Positions 41,172 to 50,784 of a DNA stretch of 64,000 bases are shown one piece after another. Numbering within the stretch: the stretch's first letter is position 1; each line of letters opens with the position of its first letter. The stretch comes from Rhizomicrobium sp. (lineage in GTDB: Bacteria; Pseudomonadota; Alphaproteobacteria; Micropepsales; Micropepsaceae), in contig JBBCGJ010000001.1 in NCBI GenBank assembly GCA_037200985.1, forward strand, positions 2,332,756 through 2,396,755. The letters run 5' to 3'. A program made the position numbers and the translations under genes. The notes under the pieces were generated by a model, which searched no databases, was not told where the DNA came from, and saw only the letters and a list, made by a program, of their open reading frames with translations.

Positions 41172-43511
41172 ATGAGCGGTTTCGGCAACCGCTACAACGA
41201 TCCCCTGGACGACGCTTTCGGCGGCGACGACGACCGCGCGCCCGAAACCCAGCCGGTTCCGCGCGAGCCGCCTTATTTCGCGGGTCTCAACAAGGAACAG
41301 CGCGAAGCCGTCGAGGCGATCGACGGACCCGTGCTGGTGCTGGCCGGCGCCGGCACCGGCAAGACCCGGGTCCTGACCACGCGCCTCGCCCATATCCTCG
41401 CGACGCGCAAGGCATGGCCGGGGCAGATCCTCAGCGTGACCTTCACCAACAAGGCGGCGCGCGAGATGAAGGAGCGCATCGGTACCCTCATCGGCGGCGT
41501 GGTCGAGGGCATGCAATGGCTCGGCACCTTCCATTCCATCGGGGCGCGGATGCTGCGGCGGCATGCCGAGCTCGTGGGGCTCAAGTCCAACTTCACCATC
41601 CTCGACACCGACGACCAGCTCCGCCTGATGAAGCAGCTCATCGAGGCCGTCGGCATCGACGAGAAGCGCTGGCCGGCGCGGACGCTCGCCTCGACCATCG
41701 ACGACTGGAAGAACCGCGGCCTGTCGCCCGGCGACGTGCCGGAGGGCGAAGGGCACGGCTATGCCTTCGGCAAGGGGCGCGAGCTCTATGCGCAATACCA
41801 GCAGCGGCTGAAGGACCTGAACGCGGCGGATTTCGGCGACCTCTTGCTGCACACGCTGAACATCCTGAAGGGCCATGCGGACATCCTGGCCGATTATCGC
41901 GAGCGCTTCCGCTACATGCTGGTCGACGAGTACCAGGACACCAACGCGGTGCAGTATCTTTGGCTGAAGATCCTCGCGACCGCGTCCGGCAATGTCTGCG
42001 TCGTGGGCGACGACGACCAGTCGATCTATGGCTGGCGCGGCGCGGAGGTCGAGAACATCCTGCGCTTCGAGCGCGACTTTCCGGGCGCGAAAGTGATCCG
42101 GCTGGAGCGCAATTACCGCTCGACCCCGGCGATCCTGGGCGCCGCCTCGGGGCTGATCGCGGCGAACAAGGGACGGCTCGGCAAGACGCTGTGGACCGAG
42201 GGCGATGCCGGGGAGAAGATCAAGGTCCAGGGCGTGTGGGACGCCGAGGAAGAGGCGCGGACCATCGCGAGCGACGCGGAGGACCTGCACCGCCAGGGCC
42301 AGGCCTTCGGGCAGATGGCCATCCTGGTGCGCGCCTCGTTCCAGATGCGCGAATTCGAGGACCGCTTCATCGCGCTCGGCCTGCCCTATCGGGTGATCGG
42401 CGGCCCGCGCTTCTATGAGCGCGCGGAAATCCGCGACGCGATGGCTTATCTGCGGCTGATCGCGCAGGGCGACGACGATCTCGCCTTCGAGCGCATCGTC
42501 AACAAGCCCAAGCGCGGCATCGGCGACGCCTCGGTGCAGGCGCTGCACACCTATGCGCGGGCGCGGGCGATGCCGCTGCTGTCGGCGGCGCGCGAGATCG
42601 CCGGCACCGACGAGCTGCCGCCCAAGGCACGCAAGGCGCTCGGCGAGCTGGCGGCGAATTTTTCGCGCTGGACCGACACGGCGCGGGTCATTCCGCATAC
42701 GGAGCTTGCCGAGATGGTGCTCGACGAGTCGGGCTATACCGACATGCTGAAGGCCGACAAGTCGGCGGAGGCGCCGGGGCGGCTGGAGAATCTGAAGGAA
42801 TTCGTCCGCTCGATGGAGAGTTTCGAGTCGCTGGCGGCGTTCCTGGAGCATGTCTCGCTGGTGATGGAGATCGCGCAGGACGAGACCGGCGACCGCATCA
42901 ACCTGATGACGCTGCATGCGGCGAAGGGGCTGGAGTTCAACACCGTGTTCCTGCCGGGCTGGGAGGAAGGGCTGTTCCCTTCGCAGCGGACCATGGACGA
43001 GAACGGGCTGGCGGGGCTGGAGGAGGAGCGGCGGCTCGCCTATGTCGGGCTGACGCGGGCGCGCCAGCGCATCCGGGTGTCGTTCGCGGCGAACCGTCGG
43101 GTGCATGGGAGCTGGCAGAGCGCCCTGCCCTCGCGCTTCATCACCGAGCTGCCGGAGGAGCATGTCGAGACCACGGTGGACGAAGGTTTTTACGGCGGCA
43201 GCGTGGGCTTCCGCGACAACATGAATGCCGGCGGCTTCGCCTCGACCTATGACAGCCCGGGGTGGAAGCGGGCGCAGGCCAATCGCGCCGCGAGCGGCGG
43301 GGCGCGGACGCGGCCGCCGCTGATCGAGGCGCAGGCGCACACGATCCAGACCTCCGATCCGGAGTCGTCGCACTACGCGCGCGGCGACCGCATCTTCCAC
43401 CAGAAATTCGGGTACGGCATCGTGAACGCGGTGGAAGGCAACAAGCTCACGGTGGATTTCGACAAGGCCGGCGAGAAGAAGGTGATCGATACGTTTGTGA
43501 CAAGGGGATAG
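41172..43511 (+). CDS. uvrD: UvrD/PcrA-type DNA helicase
   Basis: A 779-residue superfamily 1A helicase. The motifs are LNKEQREAV (Q motif), AGAGTGKT (residues 58-65, Walker A), FTNKAAREM, DEYQDTN (Walker B), GDDDQSIYGWRGA, ERNYRS and the C-terminal VGLTRARQRIRVS. The tail DRIFHQKFGYGIVNAVEGNKLTVDFDKAGEKKVIDTFV is the Tudor-like domain of UvrD/PcrA that contacts RNA polymerase. It acts in nucleotide-excision and mismatch repair. ATG 41172 is chosen over an open frame from 41043, which is palindrome sequence. The symbol uvrD is by family; pcrA would be equally apt. Confidence 0.94.
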   Translation: MSGFGNRYNDPLDDAFGGDDDRAPETQPVPREPPYFAGLNKEQREAVEAIDGPVLVLAGAGTGKTRVLTTRLAHILATRKAWPGQILSVTFTNKAAREMKERIGTLIGGVVEGMQWLGTFHSIGARMLRRHAELVGLKSNFTILDTDDQLRLMKQLIEAVGIDEKRWPARTLASTIDDWKNRGLSPGDVPEGEGHGYAFGKGRELYAQYQQRLKDLNAADFGDLLLHTLNILKGHADILADYRERFRYMLVDEYQDTNAVQYLWLKILATASGNVCVVGDDDQSIYGWRGAEVENILRFERDFPGAKVIRLERNYRSTPAILGAASGLIAANKGRLGKTLWTEGDAGEKIKVQGVWDAEEEARTIASDAEDLHRQGQAFGQMAILVRASFQMREFEDRFIALGLPYRVIGGPRFYERAEIRDAMAYLRLIAQGDDDLAFERIVNKPKRGIGDASVQALHTYARARAMPLLSAAREIAGTDELPPKARKALGELAANFSRWTDTARVIPHTELAEMVLDESGYTDMLKADKSAEAPGRLENLKEFVRSMESFESLAAFLEHVSLVMEIAQDETGDRINLMTLHAAKGLEFNTVFLPGWEEGLFPSQRTMDENGLAGLEEERRLAYVGLTRARQRIRVSFAANRRVHGSWQSALPSRFITELPEEHVETTVDEGFYGGSVGFRDNMNAGGFASTYDSPGWKRAQANRAASGGARTRPPLIEAQAHTIQTSDPESSHYARGDRIFHQKFGYGIVNAVEGNKLTVDFDKAGEKKVIDTFVTRG

Positions 43512-43636
43512 TGCGCCGCTCTTCCAACCAACAGGTGTCATCCGCCGCGAATGCGGCGGACCCAGGTAATACCGGTACGCGCTGGCAGTGCTACGAGAAT
43601 GGGTTTGCAAAGTTGTAGGTTGCGTTCAGAACCCAA

Positions 43637-43684
43637 CTGGGTCCGCCTTTCATACGCTGTCGCTACGAACTCGCGGCGGATGAC
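43637..43684. repeat. Extended REP-like palindrome 3' of the GIY-YIG gene
   Basis: CTGGGTCCGCC at the left and GGCGGATGAC at the right are the same ends as in the 35 nt copies, but the central part is about 27 nt longer. It lies 12 nt after the GIY-YIG stop. Confidence 0.65.
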
Positions 43685-43695
43685 AGTGGGGCTTA

Positions 43696-43986
43696 TTAGA
43701 ACAGCGTCTCGTATAGATCACACCACTCGACATTGCCTTGCTGGATCAGATTTATCTTCCATTCGCGCTTGTATCTCTTGAGACGCTTCTCGCGCGCGAT
43801 CGCCTGAGCGATGTCGCCGTGCATTTCGAAGTAGACCAGCGTCTTCACGCCGTACGTCTTCGTAAACCCATCAACCAAACCTTCGCGGTGTTCCCAGACG
43901 CGGCGAACGAGATCGTTCGTCACGCCGACATAGAGCGTGCCGTTGCGCTGGCTCGCCAGGATGTAGATGTAATAGGTCTTCGACAT
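43696..43986 (-). CDS. GIY-YIG endonuclease-domain protein
   Basis: A 96-residue protein made up of a single GIY-YIG nuclease domain: SKTYYIYILASQRNGTLYVGVTNDLVRRVWEHREG. The YIY ... YVG pair, the arginines of the first helix and the glutamate around residue 54 (LVYFEMHGD) form the expected active site. It is the UvrC-like minimal class. ATG 43986 is preferred, as the frame upstream reads through a REP. It is flanked on both sides by inverted REP-like palindromes; such a small nuclease next to its own repeats suggests that it may process or spread them, which is inference. Confidence 0.9.
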   Translation of the reverse strand: MSKTYYIYILASQRNGTLYVGVTNDLVRRVWEHREGLVDGFTKTYGVKTLVYFEMHGDIAQAIAREKRLKRYKREWKINLIQQGNVEWCDLYETLF

Positions 43987-44204
43987 CACGCAGGCGTCAC
44001 CTGGGTCCGCCTCAGTCGCGGCGGATGACACCTCCTTTTTGCGCAATACTGCAGTGCATGTCGCCCCCACGAATGAGGGGACATGACAGCGCGCCCGCGC
44101 CGAGCCGGATAAATGCTGCTGCTGCGATAGCCGCAGCTTTCGCCGAGCGTGACTATTGTCCTCGACAGCGCCAGACCCGCCTGCTTTTAGCGGGAAGAGT
44201 GTCG

Positions 44205-46331
44205 CTATTTCGGCATCGCCAGTTCGCGCGGCCAGAAGCGCAGTTTGCGGCAGGCGTCCACGAACGACGCCGCGTCCTTCGGCTTGGCGAGCGGGATGCA
44301 GCCCTCGTCCAGCGCGGCGGCGATGCCGGCCTTCTCCAGCAGGGGGCCGGTGGCGGTGCCATAGGCGATGAATTTGCAATGCGCGAAGGCGTCCGCCACG
44401 AAATCGCGGGCCGGCGGCAGCGCCGCGAGCGCGGCGACGCCGTCTTCCGACGGCAACAGGACAACCGCATCGAACACCACGGAGGGGCCGCCGTCGATCT
44501 TCTCGTCGGCCGGCACGAGCTCGCCGGCGCTGTCGGTCACGCCGCCGATCTTGGGCGCCACGATCTTGAGCAGCGCGCCTTCCTTCTTCAAGACCACGCG
44601 CAGCGCCTTGAGCAGGCCGGCATCGACGCCATCGGTGACGAGCGCGCCGACCTTGCGGCCCTTGAAGGAGGGCGCACCGCGCTTGACGATGCTGAGCGCG
44701 TCGGAGGGTTCGAGATCGTCACGCGGCGCGACGGCGGCATCGGCGGCGTCGGGCAATTCGGCGAGGCCGAGGCCGTCCGCCACCGTCTGCGCCAGGCCTT
44801 CGTCGATATTGAGGAGATGCGCCACCATCCGCGCGCGGATCTCGACGCGGTCGACCTTGGACAGCTCGAACACCAGCGCCTTGCCGATATGGACCTGCTC
44901 GATCTCCGTCTGGCTGGCATAGAACTGGCGCGCCTGGCTGTAATGGTCGGCGAAGCTTTCGCTGCGCAGACGCTCCTTGGATCCGGTCATGGGTTCGCTC
45001 ACGGTGCGAAAGCCGGTGGCGGGCGCTTCGCGCGGGCCGGCGCCCCAGGAATTCGGCTCATAGTTCACGCGGCCCACCGGATTGCGCATCGCCATGTGTC
45101 CGTCCTGCTGGAAATTGGCGAAGGGGCATTTGGGCGCGTTGATGGGCAGGTGGGTGAAGTTGGGGCTGCCCAGGCGCTTTATCTGGGTGTCGAGATAGGA
45201 GAAGTTGCGCCCCTGCAGCAGCGGATCGTTCGAGAAATCGACGCCCGGCACAATGTTCTGGGTGCAGAACGCGACCTGCTCGGTCTCGGCGAAGAAATTG
45301 TCGACGCAGCGGTTGAGCACGAGGCGGCCGACGATGCGCACCGGCACCTCCTCCTCCGGGATGAGCTTGGTGGCGTCGAGCACGTCGAAGCCGAATTTGT
45401 CCGTGAAATCCTCGTCGAACAGCTGCAGGCCGAGCTCCCATTCGGGGAAGTCGCGCATCTGGATCGCGTCCCACATGTCGCGGCGGTGGAAATCGGGATC
45501 GGCGCCGTTGATCTTGACCGCCTCGTTCCACACCACCGATTGCAGGCCGAGCTTCGGCTTCCAGTGGAATTTCACGAAGGTGGATTTTCCATCGGCGTCG
45601 ACCAGCCGGAAAGTGTGCACGCCGAAGCCTTCCATGAAGCGGAAGGCGCGCGGGATGGTGCGGTCCGACATGATCCACATGACCATGTGCATGGACTCGG
45701 GGGATAGCGAGATAAAATCCCAGAAATTGTCATGCGCGGTCTGCGCCTGCGGGAAGCCGCGATCCGGCTCATCCTTGGCGGCGTGGATCAGGTCGGGGAA
45801 TTTCATCGCGTCCTGGATGAAGAACACCGGGATGTTGTTGCCGACGATGTCCCAGTTTCCCTCCTTGGTGTAGAGCTTCACCGCGAAGCCGCGTACGTCG
45901 CGCGCCAGATCGGCCGAGCCCTTGTTGCCGGCGACAGTGGAGAAGCGCACAAAGGCCGGGGTCTTCTCGCCGGCGCGCTGGAAGATGTCGGCGCGGGTGA
46001 TGTCGGCGAGCGATTCATAAGTCTCGAAGAAGCCATGGGCGCCGAAGCCGCGCGCGTGCACCACGCGCTCCGGAATGCGTTCGTGATCGAAATGGAATAC
46101 TTTCTCGCGCAGGACGAAATCTTCGAGCAGCGCCGGGCCGCGCAAGCCGGCTTTCAGCGAATTCTGGTCGTCGGAGATCGGCGCGCCCTGCGCCGTGGTC
46201 AGGACCTCCCCGTCCTCGCCCGCCGTCTGGTGCGTCTCGCCGCCGGCGCCGCGTGCGACCTCGATCTCGCCATAGCGGGCCGTTCCGCCTGTCGCCTTCA
46301 CTTTGGCCGTGCGCTTGGACGCCTTCGCCAT
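44205..46331 (-). CDS. katE: Large-subunit (HPII-type) catalase
   Basis: A 708-residue clade-2 catalase that breaks down hydrogen peroxide. Key residues are H92 in [13 protein letters not shown]165 in [11 protein letters not shown] and the heme-ligand tyrosine Y379 in [15 protein letters not shown]. Residues about 560-700 form the extra C-terminal flavodoxin/DJ-1-like domain of HPII ([27 protein letters not shown]). Length is slightly under E. coli KatE (753), mainly from a shorter N-terminus. It is a single gene, divergent from prmA, and peroxide or stationary-phase control is likely but not visible. Confidence 0.95.
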   Translation of the reverse strand: MAKASKRTAKVKATGGTARYGEIEVARGAGGETHQTAGEDGEVLTTAQGAPISDDQNSLKAGLRGPALLEDFVLREKVFHFDHERIPERVVHARGFGAHGFFETYESLADITRADIFQRAGEKTPAFVRFSTVAGNKGSADLARDVRGFAVKLYTKEGNWDIVGNNIPVFFIQDAMKFPDLIHAAKDEPDRGFPQAQTAHDNFWDFISLSPESMHMVMWIMSDRTIPRAFRFMEGFGVHTFRLVDADGKSTFVKFHWKPKLGLQSVVWNEAVKINGADPDFHRRDMWDAIQMRDFPEWELGLQLFDEDFTDKFGFDVLDATKLIPEEEVPVRIVGRLVLNRCVDNFFAETEQVAFCTQNIVPGVDFSNDPLLQGRNFSYLDTQIKRLGSPNFTHLPINAPKCPFANFQQDGHMAMRNPVGRVNYEPNSWGAGPREAPATGFRTVSEPMTGSKERLRSESFADHYSQARQFYASQTEIEQVHIGKALVFELSKVDRVEIRARMVAHLLNIDEGLAQTVADGLGLAELPDAADAAVAPRDDLEPSDALSIVKRGAPSFKGRKVGALVTDGVDAGLLKALRVVLKKEGALLKIVAPKIGGVTDSAGELVPADEKIDGGPSVVFDAVVLLPSEDGVAALAALPPARDFVADAFAHCKFIAYGTATGPLLEKAGIAAALDEGCIPLAKPKDAASFVDACRKLRFWPRELAMPK

Positions 46332-46483
46332 GATCCGCTCCTGTCATTGAAACAGGCGCGAAAACGCGCGCCGTCAGCGTTGATGACGTGCGGGGTTCGG
46401 AATCGTTCCACGCAATGGCCAGCGGCGGACCGCAATAAATATTTCGGGTACGCTATCCCACCGGCGTCCGCTATACCGCCCGG

Positions 46484-47347
46484 ATGAGCAATCCCCCGCT
46501 TTGGAAGGCCAGCGTCACGCTGGCGAAGGAATTGGCCGGCGACGTCTGCGCGGCGCTCGAACTCAGCCCGCCGACGCCGCAGGCGGTGCTGATCGCCGAA
46601 GAGCCTTTCGCGGCGGATGCCACGGTGGAGGCGCTCTATACCGAGGCGCCGGACGCGGCGCTGCTCTCGGCCATCACCGGCCACACGATCGCGGTGGCGC
46701 CGCTGCCGGACCAGGACTGGATCCGGCTGAGCCAGGAGGGCCTGCCGCCGGTCCGGGCGGGGCGGTTCTTCGTCTATGGCGCGCATGATGCGGGGACGGT
46801 GCCGCCGGGAGTCGTGGCGCTGAAGATCGAGGCCGGGATGGCGTTCGGCACCGGCCATCACGAGACCACGGCGCTGTGCCTCGCGGCGCTCAGCGATCTG
46901 GCCAAGCGGCGCCGGTTTGCGCGGGTGCTCGACCTCGGCTGCGGCACGGGGCTGCTCGCCATCGCGGCGGCCAAGTTGTGGCGGCGACGGGTGCTGGCGA
47001 CCGATATCGATCCGGACGCCATCGCGGTGACGCGGGAGAATGCGGCGGCCAATGGCGCGGCACCGCTGGTCCGCGCGGCGCTGGCCGACGGACTGACCAA
47101 TCCCACCATCGCGGCAGGGGCGCCTTACGACCTGATCGTCGCCAATATCCTGGCGAGCCCGCTGACCCAGCTCGCGCCCTCCATCGCCCGGGCGCTGGGC
47201 AAGGGCGGAACGCTGGTGCTGTCCGGATTGCTGAAATGGCAGGAGAATCTTGTGGTCTCGTTCTACCTGCCCCATGGCCTGGTCTTGCGCGCACGCCATC
47301 GCGACGGGCCGTGGAGCGCGCTGGTTTTGGAGCGGCCGCGCGCTTAA
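46484..47347 (+). CDS. prmA: Ribosomal protein L11 methyltransferase
   Basis: A 287-residue S-adenosylmethionine-dependent methyltransferase acting on ribosomal protein L11. Motifs: [14 protein letters not shown] (substrate loop), [15 protein letters not shown] (methyltransferase motif I), [20 protein letters not shown] and [18 protein letters not shown] (the post-II and IV region). The length is right for PrmA. It starts 152 nt from the divergent katE gene and is followed after 27 nt by an M24 aminopeptidase gene, probably in one operon. Confidence 0.93.
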   Translation: MSNPPLWKASVTLAKELAGDVCAALELSPPTPQAVLIAEEPFAADATVEALYTEAPDAALLSAITGHTIAVAPLPDQDWIRLSQEGLPPVRAGRFFVYGAHDAGTVPPGVVALKIEAGMAFGTGHHETTALCLAALSDLAKRRRFARVLDLGCGTGLLAIAAAKLWRRRVLATDIDPDAIAVTRENAAANGAAPLVRAALADGLTNPTIAAGAPYDLIVANILASPLTQLAPSIARALGKGGTLVLSGLLKWQENLVVSFYLPHGLVLRARHRDGPWSALVLERPRA

Positions 47348-47374
47348 TGTTCGGGGGCTAGCAGAGGCCGCCCC

Positions 47375-49210
47375 ATGGACAAGACCGGACCCTTCCAGAC
47401 TTACGAGAACGAAACCGATGCCGCGACCGTCGCGCCGCGGCTGGCCGCGCTGCGCGCCGAATTGAAGCGGCGCGGGCTGGACGGCTTCATCGTGCCGCGC
47501 TCCGATGCGCATCAGGGCGAATACGTTCCGAAGCGGGATGAAAGACTCGCCTGGCTGACCGCCTTCACCGGCTCGGCCGGCGCGGCGGTCGCGTTGGCGG
47601 ACAAGGCGGCGGTGTTCGTCGACGGACGCTACACGCTGCAGATCCGCCAGCAGACGGACACCTCGCTGTTCGAGCCGCGCGATCTCGTGGAGGAAGGCCC
47701 CGCCGCCTGGATCGCCGCCAATCTGCCGAAAGGCGCCAGGCTCGGCTACGATCCGTGGCTGCACACCGCCGCCGCCGTGCAGGCGCTGCGCGCCGCCGCC
47801 GAGAAGGCCGGCGGCGCGCTGGTCGCGGTCGACGGCAATCCCATCGACGCGGTGTGGGAGGGCCAGCCCGAAGCGCCGACCGCCAAGGCCACCATCCAGG
47901 ACATGAATCTCGCCGGCGAGGCCGCCGAGTCCAAGCGCATGCGCATCGCCGAGGACGTGAAGGCGCTGGGCGCCGACGCGGCGGTGATCACCATGCCGGA
48001 TTCGATCTGCTGGCTGCTCAACATCCGCGGCGGCGACGTCCCCCATACGCCGTTTGCGCTGAGCTTCGCGATCCAGAACGCCGATGGCTCGACCGACCTG
48101 TTCATGGATGCGCGCAAATCCTCTCCCGAGCTGGAAAAGCATCTCGGCAATGCGGTGCGGCTGCGGCCGCCGTCGGAGTTCGCGCCGGCGCTGGACGCGC
48201 TGAAGGGCAAGACCGTGGTCGCCGACCCGATGACGGCGTCGGCGGCGATCTTCGACCGGCTGAACGCGGCGGGCGCCAAGATCCGCAACGCGGCCGATCC
48301 GGTGCAGCTGCCCAAGGCGTGCAAGAACCCGGTGGAGATCGAGGGCACGCGCAAGGCGCATATCCGCGACGGCGCGGCGCTGTCGAACTTCCTCGCCTGG
48401 CTGGCGCGCGAGGCGCCGGACGGCCACCTGACCGAGATCGATGCCTCCAAGGCGCTGGAGGGCTACCGCGCCCGCACCGGCTCGCTGCGCGACCTGTCGT
48501 TCGATTCGATCTCCGGCGCCGGCGCGAACGGCGCGGTGGTGCATTATCGCGTGACGCAATCGACCAACCGGCCGATCGCCAAGAACGAGATCTTCCTGAT
48601 CGATTCCGGCGGGCAATATCCCGACGGCACGACCGACGTGACGCGCACCGTGATCGTCGGCGCCGCGACGGGCGAGATGAAGGACCGCTTCACCCGCGTG
48701 CTGAAGGGCCATATCGCGCTCGCCACGGCGCGGTTTCCGGCCGGCACGCCCGGCGCGGCGCTCGACGCCTTCGCGCGGCGCGCGCTGTGGGATGCGGGGC
48801 TGGATTACGATCACGGCACCGGGCACGGCGTCGGCAGCTTCCTGTCGGTGCATGAGGGACCGCAGAGCATCTCCAAGCGCTACACCGTCACCCAGCCGCT
48901 GATGCCGGGGATGATCTGCTCCAACGAGCCGGGCTACTACAAGGCCGGCGAGTACGGCATCCGCATCGAGAACCTGGTCGTGGTGAGCGACGCCGCGCCG
49001 GTGCCGGGCGGCGATCCGCAGCGAAAGTTCATGAGTTTCGAGACCATCACGCTGGCGCCGATCGACCTCGGACTGGTCGAGCCTTCGCTGCTGAACGCGG
49101 AGGAACGGGCGTGGCTCAACGCCTATCACACGCGTGTGCTCCAGACGGTCGGGCCGCTGGTCGACGAGGAGACCCGGCCCTGGCTGGAGACCGCGACCAG
49201 GGCGATCTGA
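47375..49210 (+). CDS. Xaa-Pro aminopeptidase (M24B, APP1-like)
   Basis: A 611-residue metallopeptidase resembling the three-domain aminopeptidase P of eukaryotes rather than the short E. coli PepP. Two creatinase-like N-terminal domains (GFIVPRSDAHQGEYVPKRDERLAWLTAFTGSAGAAV) precede the pita-bread catalytic domain: LIDSGGQYPDGTTDVTRTV, DHGTGHGVGSFLSVHEGPQ and NEPGYYKAGEYGIRIENLVVV carry the two metal ligand aspartates, His and two Glu residues. It removes N-terminal residues before proline. It follows prmA directly. Confidence 0.94.
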   Translation: MDKTGPFQTYENETDAATVAPRLAALRAELKRRGLDGFIVPRSDAHQGEYVPKRDERLAWLTAFTGSAGAAVALADKAAVFVDGRYTLQIRQQTDTSLFEPRDLVEEGPAAWIAANLPKGARLGYDPWLHTAAAVQALRAAAEKAGGALVAVDGNPIDAVWEGQPEAPTAKATIQDMNLAGEAAESKRMRIAEDVKALGADAAVITMPDSICWLLNIRGGDVPHTPFALSFAIQNADGSTDLFMDARKSSPELEKHLGNAVRLRPPSEFAPALDALKGKTVVADPMTASAAIFDRLNAAGAKIRNAADPVQLPKACKNPVEIEGTRKAHIRDGAALSNFLAWLAREAPDGHLTEIDASKALEGYRARTGSLRDLSFDSISGAGANGAVVHYRVTQSTNRPIAKNEIFLIDSGGQYPDGTTDVTRTVIVGAATGEMKDRFTRVLKGHIALATARFPAGTPGAALDAFARRALWDAGLDYDHGTGHGVGSFLSVHEGPQSISKRYTVTQPLMPGMICSNEPGYYKAGEYGIRIENLVVVSDAAPVPGGDPQRKFMSFETITLAPIDLGLVEPSLLNAEERAWLNAYHTRVLQTVGPLVDEETRPWLETATRAI

Positions 49211-49216
49211 CCACCT

Positions 49217-49348
49217 TGTCATCCCCGGCCGAACATCGCGCAAGCGATGCGAGGGGAAGGGGACCCAGGCGGCGCAGCGCCACGGATGTTGGACCGCCTG
49301 GGTCCCCTTCCCTCCGCGATGCTTCGCATCGCTCAGCCGGGGATGACA
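49217..49348. repeat. 132 bp nested inverted-repeat element
   Basis: The outer arms begin TGTCATCCCCGGC and end GCCGGGGATGACA. Nested inside are CGCGCAAGCGATGCGAGGGGAAGGGG and a related arm, then CCAGGCGG/CCGCCTGG around the centre. The whole gap between the aminopeptidase and esterase genes is thus one large potential hairpin. Its inner segments match the hairpin at 25060-25098. Confidence 0.78.
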
Positions 49349-49369
49349 GTTATTTTTGGATGAGATGAC

Positions 49370-50377
49370 ATGCGCAAAGACCCCAACACCCCGGCCGGGA
49401 CGATCCATCGCCTGCATCTCGACAGCGCGGTCCTGAAGGACAACCTGCTCGGCGATCCGACGCTGCGCGAGATCGATGTCTATGTACCGCATGGGCATGA
49501 CGGGCGCGGGCTGCCGCTGCTGGTCGACGTCGTCGGCTTCACCGCGGGCGGGCCGGTGCATGTGAACTGGAAGAATTTCGGCGAGAATGTGCCGGAGCGG
49601 CTGGACCGGCTGATCGCGAGCGGCGCGATGCCGCCGGTGGTGGTGGCGTTTCCCGATTGCTTCACGCGGCTGGGCGGCAACCAGTATGTGAACTCGGTCG
49701 CGATGGGGCGCTGGGACGATTTCCTGCGCGACGAGGCGGTGCCGTTCGTCGAGGCGAAATTCGGCTGCGGCGGCGCAGGGCGGCGCGGCATCTTCGGCAA
49801 GTCGAGCGGCGGCTACGGCGCGATGGTGCATGCCCTGCTGCATCCCGATTTCTGGTCGGCGGCGGCGGTGCATTCGGGCGACATGGGGATGGAACTGATG
49901 TACCGGCACGAATTCGTGCCCGTGCTGCGGGCGCTGGCGAAGCAGCCCGACATCGGCAAATGGGTCGACGATTTCTGGGCGGCGAAGAAGCCGAAGGACA
50001 GCGACGTCCATATCATCATGATCCTGGCGCAGGCGGCGAGCTTCGATCCCGACCCGGGCGCGCCTTACGGCGTGCGCCTGCCGGTGACGCTCGACACCTG
50101 CGAGATCATTCCGGAGCGCTGGGCCAACTGGATCAAATGGGATCCGCTGACGCTGGTGGAAGAATACGGGCCGGGGATGAAGCGGCTGAAGGCGCTGTAC
50201 ATCGATTGCGGCGACGTCGACCAGTACAATCTGGTCTATGGCGCGCGGCGGATGCACAAGCGCCTGACCGCGATGGAGGTGCCGCACATCTATGAGGAGT
50301 TTCCCGACAACCACTCGTCGGTGGACTACCGGATGGATGTGAGCTTGCCGGTGCTGGCGACGGCGTTGACGAGCTGA
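49370..50377 (+). CDS. Esterase-family alpha/beta hydrolase
   Basis: A 335-residue hydrolase of the esterase D / Fes-like group. RGIFGKSSGGYGAMVHALLHPDFWSAAAVHSGDMG holds the nucleophile elbow G-x-S-x-G with the catalytic serine; the aspartate may be in LKALYIDCGDVDQYN and the histidine in EFPDNHSS. REIDVYVPHGHDGRGLPLLVDVVGF is the entry strand. It has no signal peptide. Substrates of the group range from acyl carrier esters to enterobactin, and none can be picked out here. It is a single gene between a repeat element and the convergent toxin gene. Confidence 0.85.
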   Translation: MRKDPNTPAGTIHRLHLDSAVLKDNLLGDPTLREIDVYVPHGHDGRGLPLLVDVVGFTAGGPVHVNWKNFGENVPERLDRLIASGAMPPVVVAFPDCFTRLGGNQYVNSVAMGRWDDFLRDEAVPFVEAKFGCGGAGRRGIFGKSSGGYGAMVHALLHPDFWSAAAVHSGDMGMELMYRHEFVPVLRALAKQPDIGKWVDDFWAAKKPKDSDVHIIMILAQAASFDPDPGAPYGVRLPVTLDTCEIIPERWANWIKWDPLTLVEEYGPGMKRLKALYIDCGDVDQYNLVYGARRMHKRLTAMEVPHIYEEFPDNHSSVDYRMDVSLPVLATALTS

Positions 50378-50784
50378 TCAGGGCGTCAGCGGCTTGACGA
50401 CGGCGTCAAACGCGGTGCCGCGTGTCTTCGCGAACAAGCGGCGGTCGGCGGTGACGAGCGGAACGCCTTCCCGCTCGGCGAGCGCGATGTAGAAACAGCC
50501 ATAGGCGGGGTGATCGAGCGCAATGGCGATCTCGCCTGCACGCGCGGCGAGGTCGAGCATCGGCACGAACTGCGCAAATAGAATCGGCAATCTGGCGGCA
50601 ACGACGGGCATGAAAGACGCCGCGACCCTTCCCGTCCGAACATTGCGCCAAATGGCGTTGATGACCTCTGGTACAATCAGTTCGGGCGCGATCAGGTCGT
50701 CTCGATGTTGCAGCGCCATACCGCTGCACGATCCGGCTCAACGAGAAACCATTTGGCCGCGACGCTGGCGTCTACGACCAGCAT
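50378..50784 (-). pseudogene. VapC-like PIN toxin gene, frameshifted
   Basis: From ATG 50784 the frame gives MLVVDASVAAKWFLVEPDRAA, the N-terminus of a VapC PIN toxin with catalytic D5, then hits TGA at 50694-50692. A second frame, from about 50719, continues MALQHRDDLIAPELIVPEVINAIW ... ALDHPAYGCFYIALAEREGVPLVTADRRLFAK, the rest of the PIN domain with its later acidic residues. The two are out of register by one base. Joined they make a normal toxin of about 130 residues. No slippery heptamer is visible, so the toxin is probably inactive. The antitoxin gene upstream is intact and overlaps by 1 nt. Confidence 0.8.

Larger units (their letters stand above)
43533..44033. mobile_element. GIY-YIG ORF bracketed by 35 bp inverted REP copies
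   Basis: The left copy (43533-43567) and right copy (43999-44033) are 35 nt each and match at 33 of 35 positions when one is inverted. Both begin AGGTGTCAT and end GACCCAGGT in their own orientation. They enclose 501 bp holding one small GIY-YIG gene and a third, longer relative of the repeat (43637-43684). The layout is that of a small mobile or formerly mobile unit. No target-site duplication is evident, and no transposase is present, so calling it mobile is inference. Confidence 0.4.

Noticed and set aside
43533..44033. Target-site duplication around the GIY-YIG unit
   Set aside because: The bases just outside the inverted repeats (ACCAAC on the left, CCTTTTT on the right) do not match, so transposition is not proven.
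46298..50314. Very long open frame on the minus strand (more than 1,300 codons) opposite prmA, the M24 peptidase and the esterase
   Set aside because: It is antisense to three well-supported genes, has an Arg/His/Asp-rich composition typical of out-of-frame GC-rich DNA, and has no motif or domain.
50690..50725. Programmed frameshifting in the VapC-like gene
   Set aside because: No slippery heptamer, stimulating hairpin or Shine-Dalgarno-like element is seen at the junction, so mutation or sequencing error is simpler.
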